Source: Claveliimonas bilis
Lineage (GTDB): Bacteria; Bacillota; Clostridia; Lachnospirales; Lachnospiraceae
Reading direction: 5' to 3'
NCBI RefSeq assembly: GCF_030296775.1
Contig: NZ_AP027742.1
Coordinates: forward strand, 310,001 to 374,000
Length of the DNA: 64,000 nt
The position numbers were made by a program, and so were the translations under genes. Each line of letters opens with the position of its first letter. Position 1 is the first letter of the stretch. Shown here piece by piece: positions 10,094-18,718 of the stretch. The notes beneath the pieces are model-generated. The model did no database searches and was not told the DNA's origin. It worked only from the letters and a program-made list of their open reading frames with translations.

Positions 10094-10465
10094 ATGATGA
10101 AAACTACAAAAAAACAGAAGGTAGAAGTAACCCGTAAAATAGTTGGAGAGCGCCTCGGAAAACTGCGATGTGTTAACAATCTCACCCAAGAAAGGCTTGC
10201 AGAGATCATGGATGTAAGTCGTTTGACGATTTACAAGTGGGAAAGCGGTAAAAACTGGCCCACACCACCACATTTTGCCAAGCTTGCCGAGCTATATGAG
10301 TGCTCGATGGATTATCTGGTCCTCGGAATCGAAGATCGTGGACGCGATAACGAAGAGGACCAGATAGGTCTTTCACTGTTAAACAGAATATCGAATATTA
10401 TTAAAGGGTATGTGCTTTATGCACATACCCTTTTTGTATACTCATGGTTAATGTCCATATTATAA
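10094..10465 (+). CDS. XRE-family transcriptional regulator
   Basis: The 123-residue protein has a classic Cro/C1 helix-turn-helix at about 20-75 (LGKLRCVNNLTQERLAEIMD, then SRLTIYKWESGKNWP) and the usual DYLVLG end of the domain. The start is ATG 10094 after AGGAGA; ATG 10097 is also possible. It is the first gene before the 13-kb ATPase/peptidase block and probably controls it. Its last 20 codons run straight through a strong hairpin with a T-tract (10404-10432), so translation and termination may be coupled here. The C-terminal extension beyond the HTH is hydrophobic (YVLYAHTLFVYSWLMSIL) and may only reflect read-through of that hairpin. Confidence 0.85.
   Translation: MMKTTKKQKVEVTRKIVGERLGKLRCVNNLTQERLAEIMDVSRLTIYKWESGKNWPTPPHFAKLAELYECSMDYLVLGIEDRGRDNEEDQIGLSLLNRISNIIKGYVLYAHTLFVYSWLMSIL
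10404..10436 (+). terminator. Perfect 12-bp hairpin with T-run inside the end of the XRE gene
   Basis: AAGGGTATGTGC (10404-10415), loop TTTAT, GCACATACCCTT (10421-10432), then more T to 10435. It has all features of an intrinsic terminator but lies inside the reading frame, about 30 bases before the stop codon. It could act as an attenuator that a translating ribosome melts, or simply end a short regulator transcript. Confidence 0.8.
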
Positions 10466-10512
10466 AGGCTATAGTAAAATTTGAACATAAACAAAAGCGA
10501 GGAGGAATTATC

Positions 10513-10767
10513 ATGAAGAACAAGATTACTATAAAAAAAAGCAACAATTATATTCATTTCTATTTACATTGCGATACGGGACAAGCATATCTATTCAGCG
10601 AAAAATATCATAAAGGGGTGTATGACTACTTTCGTAACGGTCGCTCAGAAACTGAATTGCGAAAATATCACAGTTATAATAGCAATCCCAGACGCGATCA
10701 CACAATTGCCAAGTGCTTGATGAAATCATATAGGCGTTCTGCATTGGAAGAACTTGGAGCGGCGTAA
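10513..10767 (+). CDS. Small basic protein of unknown function
   Basis: An 84-residue protein with the start set at ATG 10513 by GAGGAGG eight bases upstream. It is rich in Lys, Arg, His and Tyr (GVYDYFRNGRSETELRKYHS), with a beta-strand-like N-terminus, and has no membrane segment or signal. The GRSETELRKY region and basic C-terminus could bind nucleic acid, but I recognise no family. It is the first gene after the XRE hairpin and is followed at 17 bp by the next gene. Confidence 0.6.
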   Translation: MKNKITIKKSNNYIHFYLHCDTGQAYLFSEKYHKGVYDYFRNGRSETELRKYHSYNSNPRRDHTIAKCLMKSYRRSALEELGAA

Positions 10768-10783
10768 AAGGGGGGGAAGCATT

Positions 10784-11452
10784 ATGAGTAAGAAAAATGT
10801 AAATTTTGTAACAGATATTGTTGGAAAGAATGAAAAGATTTTTCCTAAGGAACTTAAACCTCACGGTCTTGCTACACCTAAATTTTTTGTTGGTTGTTTT
10901 GGTTTTTTTGATGCAAATATTTGGCGAGATGTATGTATAGATGATGAAACGGGAGGTGTTAGATCAAAATACACTGCACGGCAGATGGCGAACTATAAGA
11001 GTTATTGCAAACGAATGGTTGGAGTATTAGGAAATTATCTAGCACCTGCGAGGATCAAAGCAGAACAGCTCATTAAAGAAGATATGAGACTCTGTGATGA
11101 GATAAAAAAATGTATATGCAGTGATGATGCTACAGCGAGAGAGCGCGAAGCTACTGGGAAGAAATTAAATACACTATATCAGAACCACACGGAAATTCTT
11201 AGTAAGTTGATTGAACTTGAAAAATCAATAAAAACGTGTGAATACACTCTAAAGAAGGAACTTGAAGCCGTAGCAGAGGAGTTTAAGACACGTTTTGCCA
11301 CTTATAGTCATGGTATGCGTCTTAAGGCTGTATCTGTGGAGCAGTTTCCAGAAATGTCTTATTCTAATGTATTAGATGATTATAAACAGACATATGGAAA
11401 TGACGATGTAATGTTAACAAATTACATAAAGGAGGGTAAGAAGTATGTTTAA
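10784..11452 (+). CDS. Helical/coiled-coil protein of unknown function
   Basis: A 222-residue soluble protein; GGGGGG precedes ATG 10784. Residues 80-185 are strongly helical with heptad-like spacing (IKAEQLIKEDMRLCDEIKKC and LSKLIELEKSIKTCEYTLKK), consistent with a coiled-coil rod. Two Cys pairs occur (CFGFFDANIWRDVC and CDEIKKCIC). Its stop overlaps the start of the membrane coiled-coil protein by 8 bp, so the two are translationally coupled and may form a complex at the membrane. No family recognised. Confidence 0.65.
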   Translation: MSKKNVNFVTDIVGKNEKIFPKELKPHGLATPKFFVGCFGFFDANIWRDVCIDDETGGVRSKYTARQMANYKSYCKRMVGVLGNYLAPARIKAEQLIKEDMRLCDEIKKCICSDDATAREREATGKKLNTLYQNHTEILSKLIELEKSIKTCEYTLKKELEAVAEEFKTRFATYSHGMRLKAVSVEQFPEMSYSNVLDDYKQTYGNDDVMLTNYIKEGKKYV

Positions 11453-12671
11453 GAAGAAAAGAAGTTCTACAAAATTGTTGCAGGAGGAATTTGTTGACAC
11501 ACAGCTTCCCGTTTTATCAAATTCCATTGGTTATATAGCTCATGGCTATAAATATAATGATCCAGAGTATACAGAAAATCTTTGTAAAAAAACAATGAAG
11601 ACTTTTGAACCTTTGGTGAAGTCTATGGATAAACACAACTCTGGGACAGAGGCATATGGCTACATTGATGCTGAGATTTTGAATCCCATCAAAGCTGATT
11701 TTGAGAATGACTGTGCTTGGGCCGATTATCAGAGTACTCGTATTCAGAATGTAACAAATACTCGTCTTGGTAAAGTAGAACGTGTTATTGAGAAGCTTAA
11801 AACAAGATTGGAGAAGATAGAAGAAGAGCTCGAACCTCTGAAGGAATATAAGGCACATAACGAAATACAGGTGTTCGGTAAACATAAACATATTTCTATG
11901 GGCTTTCTTATTAACATTTTTGCAATTGTCTCGGACGTCCTCGTTACATTTCCTTATCTTCAAAGTATTGTGACGATGGGAGGATTGTTTCTTTTCGTAA
12001 GTGTTCTTGCAATGGCGATTACGTCAAATTGTAGTATGTCAGCTCTTGGAAATATTTGGTCAACGACTGATGAATCCTTTATGAGCAAAAGAACCCGTAT
12101 TATTTTGTCAGTTTCGTATCTGTTGGCATTTGGTTTGAGTGTTGTTGCTGGCCCAATGATTAAATTTGGCTCTATGGATCAACAGTTTGGCACAATTTCT
12201 GCGTCGGGCCAGTTTATTGCGAGAGAAGGCGGTTACACGATGGCGGAGTACGGTATCACCTTGATTACTTCGTTTCTGACTGCATTTACTGGCTTGTTAT
12301 GCTTCCATTTTAACCATAACCGCAATAGAGACAAAGTGTTGGAAAAAAGGAAGTTAGAGAAAGAGAAATCTATCCTCGAACTTGACTTAGAGAATGCCCT
12401 AACGGAGAGAGAGGCGATTTTAGGTGAACATCAAGCAGCTATGAGACTTGATCAAGAAAAACGTAAGGCGGCTATAAACCAAATATCTATACTTCCAGAA
12501 AAGTTAAAGGCACAGTTCACACGTACTTGGGCCGAGACTATCGGAACAGCTGAAACAGTCGAAAAGGCAGCAAAAACAGTAGAAAATATGCTGGAAGAAA
12601 GTGAATCTTCTGGTGCCCATCGAGAAGATAAGAGAGATAACATTAACAAAATTCACAAAATGGCGGTTTAG
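11445..12671 (+). CDS. Membrane protein with flanking coiled coils
   Basis: A 408-residue protein. A soluble N-terminal part (1-145) ends in a coiled coil (VERVIEKLKTRLEKIEEELE). Three to four membrane helices follow at about 150-285 (MGFLINIFAIVSDVLVTF, GGLFLFVSVLAMAI, IILSVSYLLAFGLSVVAG and ITLITSFLTAFTGLLCFHF). A long charged C-terminal coiled coil (about 290-385) is presumably cytoplasmic. It starts inside the preceding gene and ends 11 bp before the lipoprotein gene. The layout could suit an envelope anchor or motor-like scaffold that partners the OmpA-type lipoprotein, but I see no MotA/ExbB signature and make no family claim. Confidence 0.7.
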   Translation: MFKKKRSSTKLLQEEFVDTQLPVLSNSIGYIAHGYKYNDPEYTENLCKKTMKTFEPLVKSMDKHNSGTEAYGYIDAEILNPIKADFENDCAWADYQSTRIQNVTNTRLGKVERVIEKLKTRLEKIEEELEPLKEYKAHNEIQVFGKHKHISMGFLINIFAIVSDVLVTFPYLQSIVTMGGLFLFVSVLAMAITSNCSMSALGNIWSTTDESFMSKRTRIILSVSYLLAFGLSVVAGPMIKFGSMDQQFGTISASGQFIAREGGYTMAEYGITLITSFLTAFTGLLCFHFNHNRNRDKVLEKRKLEKEKSILELDLENALTEREAILGEHQAAMRLDQEKRKAAINQISILPEKLKAQFTRTWAETIGTAETVEKAAKTVENMLEESESSGAHREDKRDNINKIHKMAV

Positions 12672-12682
12672 GAGGAGATAAG

Positions 12683-13939
12683 ATGAAGAAGATTGCAAAA
12701 AGAATCACAGTATTGGGAATCGTGATGATGCTTACTTTGGCATGTGTAGGATGTGGCAAAGATCCAGAAGTGATCGAAGCATCAAATGTGAGTGTTATCG
12801 TTGGGAACTGTAATAATAATCCTGTTATGGATTGCAGTATTGATGAATTGGCATATCTTATGAAAGCAGCAGGTAGTCCCTATACTATTATTGGCGCTGA
12901 TGGAAAGCCATCTCTTATTTATGAGGGAGTAGTGCCATCATTTGAGGATAAGGGATACACACAGGCTATGCTTACGAGAATTCAAAATTCGATGCAAGCT
13001 GACCTAGAGAGTAAGATTAAGGAAGCTACTCCATCTGCACCTGAAACGGACATGGCTGCAGCATTGACTTTAGGGATAAGAGCTATCAGAGCAAGAGAAA
13101 CCGATGATTTGTCGAATACACTTGTGATCTGCCATACGGGAATTAGCACGATAGGCGAAATTAATATGATTGATTGCCCAATTTCGACAATGGATATTGA
13201 GCAAAGTGTTGCAACTCTTGTAGATAAATTAAATTTAGACATGTCAGGGATTCGAGTAGTATTTTACTATCTTTCTGACGTCCGGGGAGACCAGACAGAA
13301 CTATCTTCAGAGGAAGCGGAAAAGTTAAAGACTTTCTATGATGAGCTATTTAAAGGATTGGGAGCTGAATCTGTTACATTTAAGAAGCGACTTGCATTGG
13401 ATGAAACCTATAATTTTCCAGATCAGCCAGTATCATGCATGCCGACAGAGGGAGTGACCTCTCAACTTGTAAAAGTTGTTTCAGCAGAAAATGTGTCTGA
13501 TGAAGATGAGGTGGATTCTATTTTCAATGAAGGTGAAGGAATTACCTTTAACGAGAAACAGATTGCATTCCAACCAGGTACAGCAGAATTTCTGGATAAA
13601 AATGCAGCAAAAGAAGCACTTTCATATGTGATTGAGTTTATGTCCAAGAATAAGGAGTTTGAATTGCTTATTTGTGGAGGATGTGCCGGCGATGAGGGCA
13701 TAGATGTGGAAAGTAACTATGTGGGACCTCTGAGTGAAGAAAGAGGAGAGGCAGTTAAGTCCATTATTTGTGATGAATTGGGAAGTGACGGTGCGAACAT
13801 AACCGTAAAAGGGCTTGGATCTTCGGGACCTTTTCACCAGGCAGGCAGGGGACTTGGCGAGGATGGTTCTGTTAACAGAACTGTAACTTTCCTTTCAAGT
13901 GATAGTGATCAGGGCAAGCAAATTCTTGCAGAATATTAG
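12683..13939 (+). CDS. Lipoprotein with vWA-like and OmpA/MotB-like domains
   Basis: A 418-residue protein. A lipoprotein-type signal (MKKIAKRITVLGIVMMLTLA, then CVGC) predicts lipidation at Cys24. The middle (about 35-220) looks like a von Willebrand A fold: a strand VSVIVGN, TDMAAAL before a helix, and NTLVICHTGIST. The C-terminal domain (about 285-410) matches the OmpA/MotB peptidoglycan-binding pattern: IAFQPGTAEFLDKNA, LLICGGCAGDEG, LSEERGEAV, VKGLGSSGPF and NRTVTF. Inferred: it sits on the outer face of the membrane and grips the wall. OmpA-type domains on lipoproteins are unusual in Gram-positive mobile elements. It lies between two membrane proteins in the block, which supports an envelope-spanning assembly. 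Confidence 0.75.
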   Translation: MKKIAKRITVLGIVMMLTLACVGCGKDPEVIEASNVSVIVGNCNNNPVMDCSIDELAYLMKAAGSPYTIIGADGKPSLIYEGVVPSFEDKGYTQAMLTRIQNSMQADLESKIKEATPSAPETDMAAALTLGIRAIRARETDDLSNTLVICHTGISTIGEINMIDCPISTMDIEQSVATLVDKLNLDMSGIRVVFYYLSDVRGDQTELSSEEAEKLKTFYDELFKGLGAESVTFKKRLALDETYNFPDQPVSCMPTEGVTSQLVKVVSAENVSDEDEVDSIFNEGEGITFNEKQIAFQPGTAEFLDKNAAKEALSYVIEFMSKNKEFELLICGGCAGDEGIDVESNYVGPLSEERGEAVKSIICDELGSDGANITVKGLGSSGPFHQAGRGLGEDGSVNRTVTFLSSDSDQGKQILAEY

Positions 13940-13950
13940 GAGGTATTAGT

Positions 13951-14145
13951 ATGAGAAAAGGAACTAGTTTATTAAAAATAGTGCTTTTTCTGGGTCTGGT
14001 TTTAGCAATTATTCAGAAGATTACTGGCTCATCGGCATTTACATCAAGTGTGCTTGAAATATTTCAAGCAATAATTGTCACAGCAATGCCAGCAGTAATT
14101 ATGATTGCCGGTATTTATATACTAATACGATGTTTGTTTCGATAG
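13951..14145 (+). CDS. Small two-helix membrane protein
   Basis: A 64-residue protein with two hydrophobic helices (IVLFLGLVLAIIQKI and IIVTAMPAVIMIAGIYILIR) and a GGAGG ribosome site. It lies 11 bp after the lipoprotein and 14 bp before the metallopeptidase-like gene. Probably a small membrane subunit of the same assembly; no family recognised. Confidence 0.6.
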   Translation: MRKGTSLLKIVLFLGLVLAIIQKITGSSAFTSSVLEIFQAIIVTAMPAVIMIAGIYILIRCLFR

Positions 14146-14159
14146 TAAGAGGAATAGTT

Positions 14160-14927
14160 ATGACAAGAGAAGAATATGAAGCTTTGAGAGAGAGAACTCT
14201 TGCAGAACATAATTTGAATACAGTGGGCGTTTCAAAAATGTCAGAAGCAGAAATTTTGGAACAGTTCCAGGCTTTGTCGGATAAAATTGCTGTTCAAAAT
14301 CATATGATTCCTGCAGAAGTTCTTTCTCAACAGCTTGAGGCAAACGAATATGGCTACCAACAGGGTAACACAATAGTTTTAAATTCCGATTTAATTAAAC
14401 CGGATACGCTTAAAGAACCCAACAATTTACGAGAGATGAATGATACAGTATTTCATGAAAATTCCCATTTAAGAGATTTTCAAGCTTCATTTTTGAGTGA
14501 AGTAAGACAAGGTATGACACCGGAAGAGTTAGCAAGTTTGGAAGAACGGCTTTCGGAAGTAGAAACAGATTCTTGGGAGTCCTATTATAATCATCCTGGA
14601 GAAATTGCGGCACGAGAGGCAGGTCGCATAGGAACCGAGAAAATGGCTCATGACCAACAGCTGATAGCTGATGTAGATTCGGCAGTGAACGGTGGTCGTA
14701 ATCAGATTCTTGCAACTTTTGATTTTGCGGTAGCGAATGGTAAAGTTATATATGAAGATACATTTGAAATGTCCAATGTTTTGGAAGCACAGACAATGGA
14801 TACTTCCAGTATGCAGACATTAGAAGAAAATGATGCGATGATAGGAGTGGATGAAAATTCAGTGGATATAGATACAATGAGTGCAATGGATGATTACAGC
14901 TTTTCTTCGGATGAAGATGATGCATAG
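14160..14927 (+). CDS. HExxH metallopeptidase-like protein
   Basis: A 255-residue protein; ATG 14160 is preferred to the upstream in-frame ATG 14130 because AGAGGA lies just before it. Seen: HENSH at 99-103 (HExxH), followed about 50 residues later by NHPGEIAAREAG, which could supply a third zinc ligand through its Glu. An acidic, Ser/Asp-rich tail follows (DDYSFSSDEDDA). This arrangement is typical of zinc peptidase or toxin-like domains carried on mobile elements. Neither signal peptide nor membrane helix is visible, so it probably acts in the cytoplasm. One of three HExxH proteins in this block. Confidence 0.65.
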   Translation: MTREEYEALRERTLAEHNLNTVGVSKMSEAEILEQFQALSDKIAVQNHMIPAEVLSQQLEANEYGYQQGNTIVLNSDLIKPDTLKEPNNLREMNDTVFHENSHLRDFQASFLSEVRQGMTPEELASLEERLSEVETDSWESYYNHPGEIAAREAGRIGTEKMAHDQQLIADVDSAVNGGRNQILATFDFAVANGKVIYEDTFEMSNVLEAQTMDTSSMQTLEENDAMIGVDENSVDIDTMSAMDDYSFSSDEDDA

Positions 14928-14938
14928 GAGGAATAAAA

Positions 14939-16261
14939 ATGTATTTTGAGAGGGATGTTGAAAAAAAGATAATTCCATCTTGGTCCGTTGGCGGCGGTAT
15001 TCCAGCTTATATACTGCCTGGATATAAACCTATAGGAATTCCGATTCAAAAAACAAACTATTTTATTACCGGAGGAATTGGTACAGGAAAAACAGAATTT
15101 GTCAAAAAGATAGTTAGATATCGCTTAGAAGAAGAACCGGATCTTCGGTTAGTGATTCTTCAGATAAAACCACATGATTTTGATGAAGTTATAGGGAATA
15201 GGGGACTGTTTATTTGTCAGAATTCTAATGGATATCCTAAAGAGCGAGTGTTCAGATGGAATGCTATGAAGGAATTTCGTTCTGCAGGGGAAGAAAATTA
15301 CTTCCAGAGTATACAGGAATTTACTTCAATTGCTGCTTCGGAGTTCCACAAAAGTGCAGGAGCAAATCTTTACTTTGTGGATACAGCTGAAGAAACAGTA
15401 GATCGATATTTTTGGGCATTACTTCATTCAACAAGTGAAAACATTACTAATGATAGAACTTTTGGTTTCCTTGAGAATGAAGAACCAGAAAAGATTTTGA
15501 GGATAATTGCAAATTATCCACCTAACCATAATTTTCTTAAGATAAACTTCGATTATGATTCCCAAAACCAGAATGCGTATAAGTTGACTAAACGTGCTCA
15601 TGACATTTTTATTTTTATTTCAAAGATTGCGAGAGGGGTAAGAGGATTTTTCACAGAACCAGGGGAAGATTCCATTTGGGATTTCCTTCATAGTAGCGGG
15701 AAAAATGATGTTACTCGGATTTGCATTTGTCACGAAGAAGGAAGTAAGTCCTCCTATATAATGGAGCAGTTCTTTTTGAAAAAAATAACAAATTTGATGC
15801 TTGGAAGTGAGACATCTATAAGTGGGGATTTACTGATGGTGTTGGACGAAGTAGACAAGACTCGTGCCAGAGAGTTCCCGTTGGCAAAACTTGCGACATT
15901 AGGACGGGATGTGAATGGAAAAAGAACCCAATTATTGCTGTCTACTCAAAGTTTTGAATGTCTGTTTACCGTAGCAGAAGAAGAAAACGAACACGATATT
16001 CGATCTTTATTAGCTGGTTTTCCGGTAATAGCCAGTTTTAATCCGGGTATGGATGCTACAACACGGGATCTCTTAAAGGCTGCCTACGGAAATCATCTTG
16101 TTCAGAAAATAATAACACCGATATCGAGGTATGATCGTCCGATAGTGGAAATGACAGAAGAACCTTGGGTAAAAGATCAGGATTTTGCTAGCTTATCAGT
16201 TGGTCAAATGTATATAAAAATACAATCGGAGCACCCCTACCGAGTTCAGATTAGAGAATAG
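14939..16261 (+). CDS. TraD/TrwB-class P-loop ATPase
   Basis: A 440-residue protein, GGAGG ribosome site. Walker A GGIGTGKTEF begins at about residue 45; Walker B LLMVLDEVDK has D303 and E304, followed by LGRDVNGKRTQLLLSTQSFE, a sensor-type strand typical of TraD/TrwB/HerA-FtsK ATPases. No N-terminal membrane helices, so it is a soluble hexameric-type motor or is recruited to the membrane by partners. Known: this class pumps DNA, or recruits substrates to type IV secretion. Here it lies next to a related but degenerate protein and upstream of a VirD4-like protein, so the block has at least two coupling-type ATPases. Confidence 0.75.
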   Translation: MYFERDVEKKIIPSWSVGGGIPAYILPGYKPIGIPIQKTNYFITGGIGTGKTEFVKKIVRYRLEEEPDLRLVILQIKPHDFDEVIGNRGLFICQNSNGYPKERVFRWNAMKEFRSAGEENYFQSIQEFTSIAASEFHKSAGANLYFVDTAEETVDRYFWALLHSTSENITNDRTFGFLENEEPEKILRIIANYPPNHNFLKINFDYDSQNQNAYKLTKRAHDIFIFISKIARGVRGFFTEPGEDSIWDFLHSSGKNDVTRICICHEEGSKSSYIMEQFFLKKITNLMLGSETSISGDLLMVLDEVDKTRAREFPLAKLATLGRDVNGKRTQLLLSTQSFECLFTVAEEENEHDIRSLLAGFPVIASFNPGMDATTRDLLKAAYGNHLVQKIITPISRYDRPIVEMTEEPWVKDQDFASLSVGQMYIKIQSEHPYRVQIRE

Positions 16262-16274
16262 GAGGGTCACGGGA

Positions 16275-17429
16275 ATGAATTATTTATCTTATATTGAACA
16301 TGCAATAAGACAAACAAAAAGACCAATACAGTTTCTTGTCTCAGGAGAAACACAGGCTCAAGAGGTGTTATTGAAACAGATTATTCGTAAGGCATACTCA
16401 GAAAATCATACATTGCTGGTTATAGATGATACAAAAGATTCTATTGGTGTAGTAGAAAAGTTAACGTCTGAAGGATACAGTGTGATAAATGGGCTTTCTG
16501 GTATGTTTATTTTCAATCCGTTTAACATTACTACTTTTACGAATACTTCGAAACTGCGGGAGTTACTGGGAACTTTTCAAATGACGGAAAAGGGACAACA
16601 GAAAGTGGTGGCTTATCTTAGTTTCATTCAACATATGCAGTTATTGAAGGGAGAGTCTACAAATCTTACATTATCTGTTCTTGCTAAAGAATATAGCACT
16701 TATGAATCTGTTGTAAGAAAACTAGACGACATGGTAAGGGGAGGAATAATCAATAACGATGAGATGTATTTTCTTTTAAGTAAATACAGTGAACTTTCTT
16801 CCATAGGGGCAGATCTGGAAGATATATTTCCGTTACTTCAACCATTTGTTGAGGAAATTTCCATGAAACCGATCGAGAAGGAACTTCAAAAGTCCGCTGT
16901 TGTCTTGCAGACAGGAAAATTAGGCCGAGATCAGAATTTAAAACAGATGGTAATACAACTTTTGAAGTTTGGGATAGATGAGGATAGTAAGTTTAATACC
17001 GTGATTTATATTGATAGTGGAAATGGTAGAAGAGAAGAACTACATTATCTTTGCACGGAGTTTTGTTCAAGTGTAACTTTAAATATTTTATCAAAAGACA
17101 TATTTACCGCACCAAGTTCGATGTTGCCAGAAATATTAAACCGTTCGGAAATAAAGATATATGGCAGGCACAATATGTCCAGTGCAGGCCTATTGGAAAA
17201 TGAGTTGGGAGAAGTTTATGTTCAAAAAAGTACATATAACGAAACATTAGATCGAAGAATTGCAAGTAACAAACCGTGGGATGTACTTTTGGGTCGAAAT
17301 AAAACGCAAGGATATCAGACTCTTGCCCCTGTAAAGGAGGCGCTGTATTCTAAAGAACTACTATCAACATTAAAGTCGAATCAGATTATTTTGGACATGT
17401 ATGGAAGAAAGATAATGACTACATTGTAA
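16275..17429 (+). CDS. Degenerate ATPase-like protein paired with the TraD-like gene
   Basis: A 384-residue protein. It starts like a P-loop ATPase (PIQFLVSGETQAQEVLLKQI) but the loop lacks the GK(S/T), and a strand LLVIDDTKD follows where the TraD-like neighbour has its second strand. NPFNITTF resembles the N.F coordinates seen after Walker A in VirD4/TraD proteins, and VIYIDSGNGRREEL occupies the Walker B position without the DE pair. Probably a catalytically dead ATPase-fold partner of the preceding protein, perhaps forming mixed rings. It lies 13 bp downstream of that gene. The family assignment is inference from fold-like spacing only. Confidence 0.5.
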   Translation: MNYLSYIEHAIRQTKRPIQFLVSGETQAQEVLLKQIIRKAYSENHTLLVIDDTKDSIGVVEKLTSEGYSVINGLSGMFIFNPFNITTFTNTSKLRELLGTFQMTEKGQQKVVAYLSFIQHMQLLKGESTNLTLSVLAKEYSTYESVVRKLDDMVRGGIINNDEMYFLLSKYSELSSIGADLEDIFPLLQPFVEEISMKPIEKELQKSAVVLQTGKLGRDQNLKQMVIQLLKFGIDEDSKFNTVIYIDSGNGRREELHYLCTEFCSSVTLNILSKDIFTAPSSMLPEILNRSEIKIYGRHNMSSAGLLENELGEVYVQKSTYNETLDRRIASNKPWDVLLGRNKTQGYQTLAPVKEALYSKELLSTLKSNQIILDMYGRKIMTTL

Positions 17430-17453
17430 ATCGTATGAGGGGAGTGAGTGATC

Positions 17454-18317
17454 ATGAGGAAAATATTTGGCTTAGCTAGAGCGTGTGCCTTATTGACAAT
17501 TAATTTATTTGTATTTTCTTCTGTATTCAAAGCAGAATGGGCGATAGGAATTACAGCAATTATTGCGATTATTGCGTATTTGGGAGAATATGCAAGCCTT
17601 GCAAAAGATCGAGCCATACCAGTTCGAGATTTGGATATTTATTATAAATCCAAACTTGAGAGCGCATATCAGTTACTTTGTGAACAGGGAAATAGTGCAG
17701 GAATAGATCTGGAATATCTTCGGTTGTATATGGTACCTGATGAACGAATAAATGCATATTCTTATGGCCGAAGCCATATTGGAGTGACAAGAGGATTGCT
17801 TGCTCTAGATGAAGCCAGTATTTCTGGTGTCCTCGCACATGAAAGTGGGCATTGCATTATTGGAGATGCTTTTATCAAGCGGATTCTTTTTTGCGATATA
17901 ACTATTATTATCCTTGGTTTGAGCATAATGGGATTTCTGAGCACAGGTTTTCTTTGGATTGTTTTTGCTTTACTGTGTTTTTTCGGTATAGGTGGTGGAT
18001 TTTTATCTTTCTTTATTACTGGATTTTTGAGTAGGATGATTCGATGGGTTTTTACAGGATTTCAGCATATATTTTTGTTTATATATCAGATAACAGTCGG
18101 AATGATCAGTCGAAACATGGAGTATAGTGCGGATCATTTTGCAGCAAAAATGAATTTTGGGAATGAACTTGCATTCTTTTTAAGCAGGTTTTCATTGGAA
18201 GATGGTGCACCAAAAACACTTCGTGACATTATGTATGCTAGCCATCCGACATCTAACAAGAGGATAAAAAAAATTGAAGAATATTGTTATACAACATTGT
18301 CACGGGAGGTGGATTAG
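17454..18317 (+). CDS. M48-family (HtpX-like) membrane metalloprotease
   Basis: A 287-residue protein; ATG 17454 is preferred to GTG 17448 for spacing to GGGGAG. Two N-terminal hydrophobic segments (ALLTINLFVFSSVF and WAIGITAIIAIIAYLG) are followed by the M48 signature HESGH at 129-133, two or more further membrane helices, the downstream Glu motif NMEYSADHFAAK and the closing SHPTSNKRIKKIE. These are the elements of HtpX/Ste24 peptidases, integral membrane proteases that degrade or process membrane proteins. Inside this block it may mature or clear the assembly's membrane parts. Confidence 0.85.
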   Translation: MRKIFGLARACALLTINLFVFSSVFKAEWAIGITAIIAIIAYLGEYASLAKDRAIPVRDLDIYYKSKLESAYQLLCEQGNSAGIDLEYLRLYMVPDERINAYSYGRSHIGVTRGLLALDEASISGVLAHESGHCIIGDAFIKRILFCDITIIILGLSIMGFLSTGFLWIVFALLCFFGIGGGFLSFFITGFLSRMIRWVFTGFQHIFLFIYQITVGMISRNMEYSADHFAAKMNFGNELAFFLSRFSLEDGAPKTLRDIMYASHPTSNKRIKKIEEYCYTTLSREVD

Positions 18318-18318
18318 C

Positions 18319-18708
18319 ATGAATGAAAAGAAAAGAGTATTATTTATGATTTTAAATCGATTAGGAATAACGTATCAATATAAACATATAGGCATATACG
18401 ATGTCTATTTTTGTCGATATGCTGGAGTTGAATTTAGTATTTCCGGAAACGGCAATAGGGTAAATATGAATAAGTACATAGGAGCTTATCCTATAGATTT
18501 ACAGAATGGTATTCTTTGCTTAGGAGAACACGCTAAGAAAAAAGGGTATGATGTTGTATTTGTAGATGATAATGGAGAAAAACATATTGGACTAAATATG
18601 ATTTGCTCTTCTTATACAGATAAACAACAACTTTTTTTTAATATTTGTTATTTCCTTCAGATTATTTCTGTTGGTAAGTTCCTTCAGACAAAATCGATGG
18701 TGGCATAG
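18319..18708 (+). CDS. Hypothetical protein
   Basis: A 129-residue protein starting one base after the protease stop, with GGGAGG upstream overlapping that gene's end. Alternating strands and short helices (FSISGNGNRVNMNKYIG, LCLGEHAKKKGYDVVFVDDN) suggest a small alpha/beta fold; the C-terminal third is hydrophobic and aromatic (LFFNICYFLQIISVGKFL). No family recognised. The overlap with its neighbours places it in the same operon. Confidence 0.6.
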   Translation: MNEKKRVLFMILNRLGITYQYKHIGIYDVYFCRYAGVEFSISGNGNRVNMNKYIGAYPIDLQNGILCLGEHAKKKGYDVVFVDDNGEKHIGLNMICSSYTDKQQLFFNICYFLQIISVGKFLQTKSMVA

Positions 18709-18718
18709 GAGGGCGAAT

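Noticed and set aside
11445-13939. Calling the membrane protein and OmpA lipoprotein a Zorya ZorAB pair
   Set aside because: The membrane protein lacks MotA/ExbB motifs, and no ZorC, ZorD or ZorE follows.
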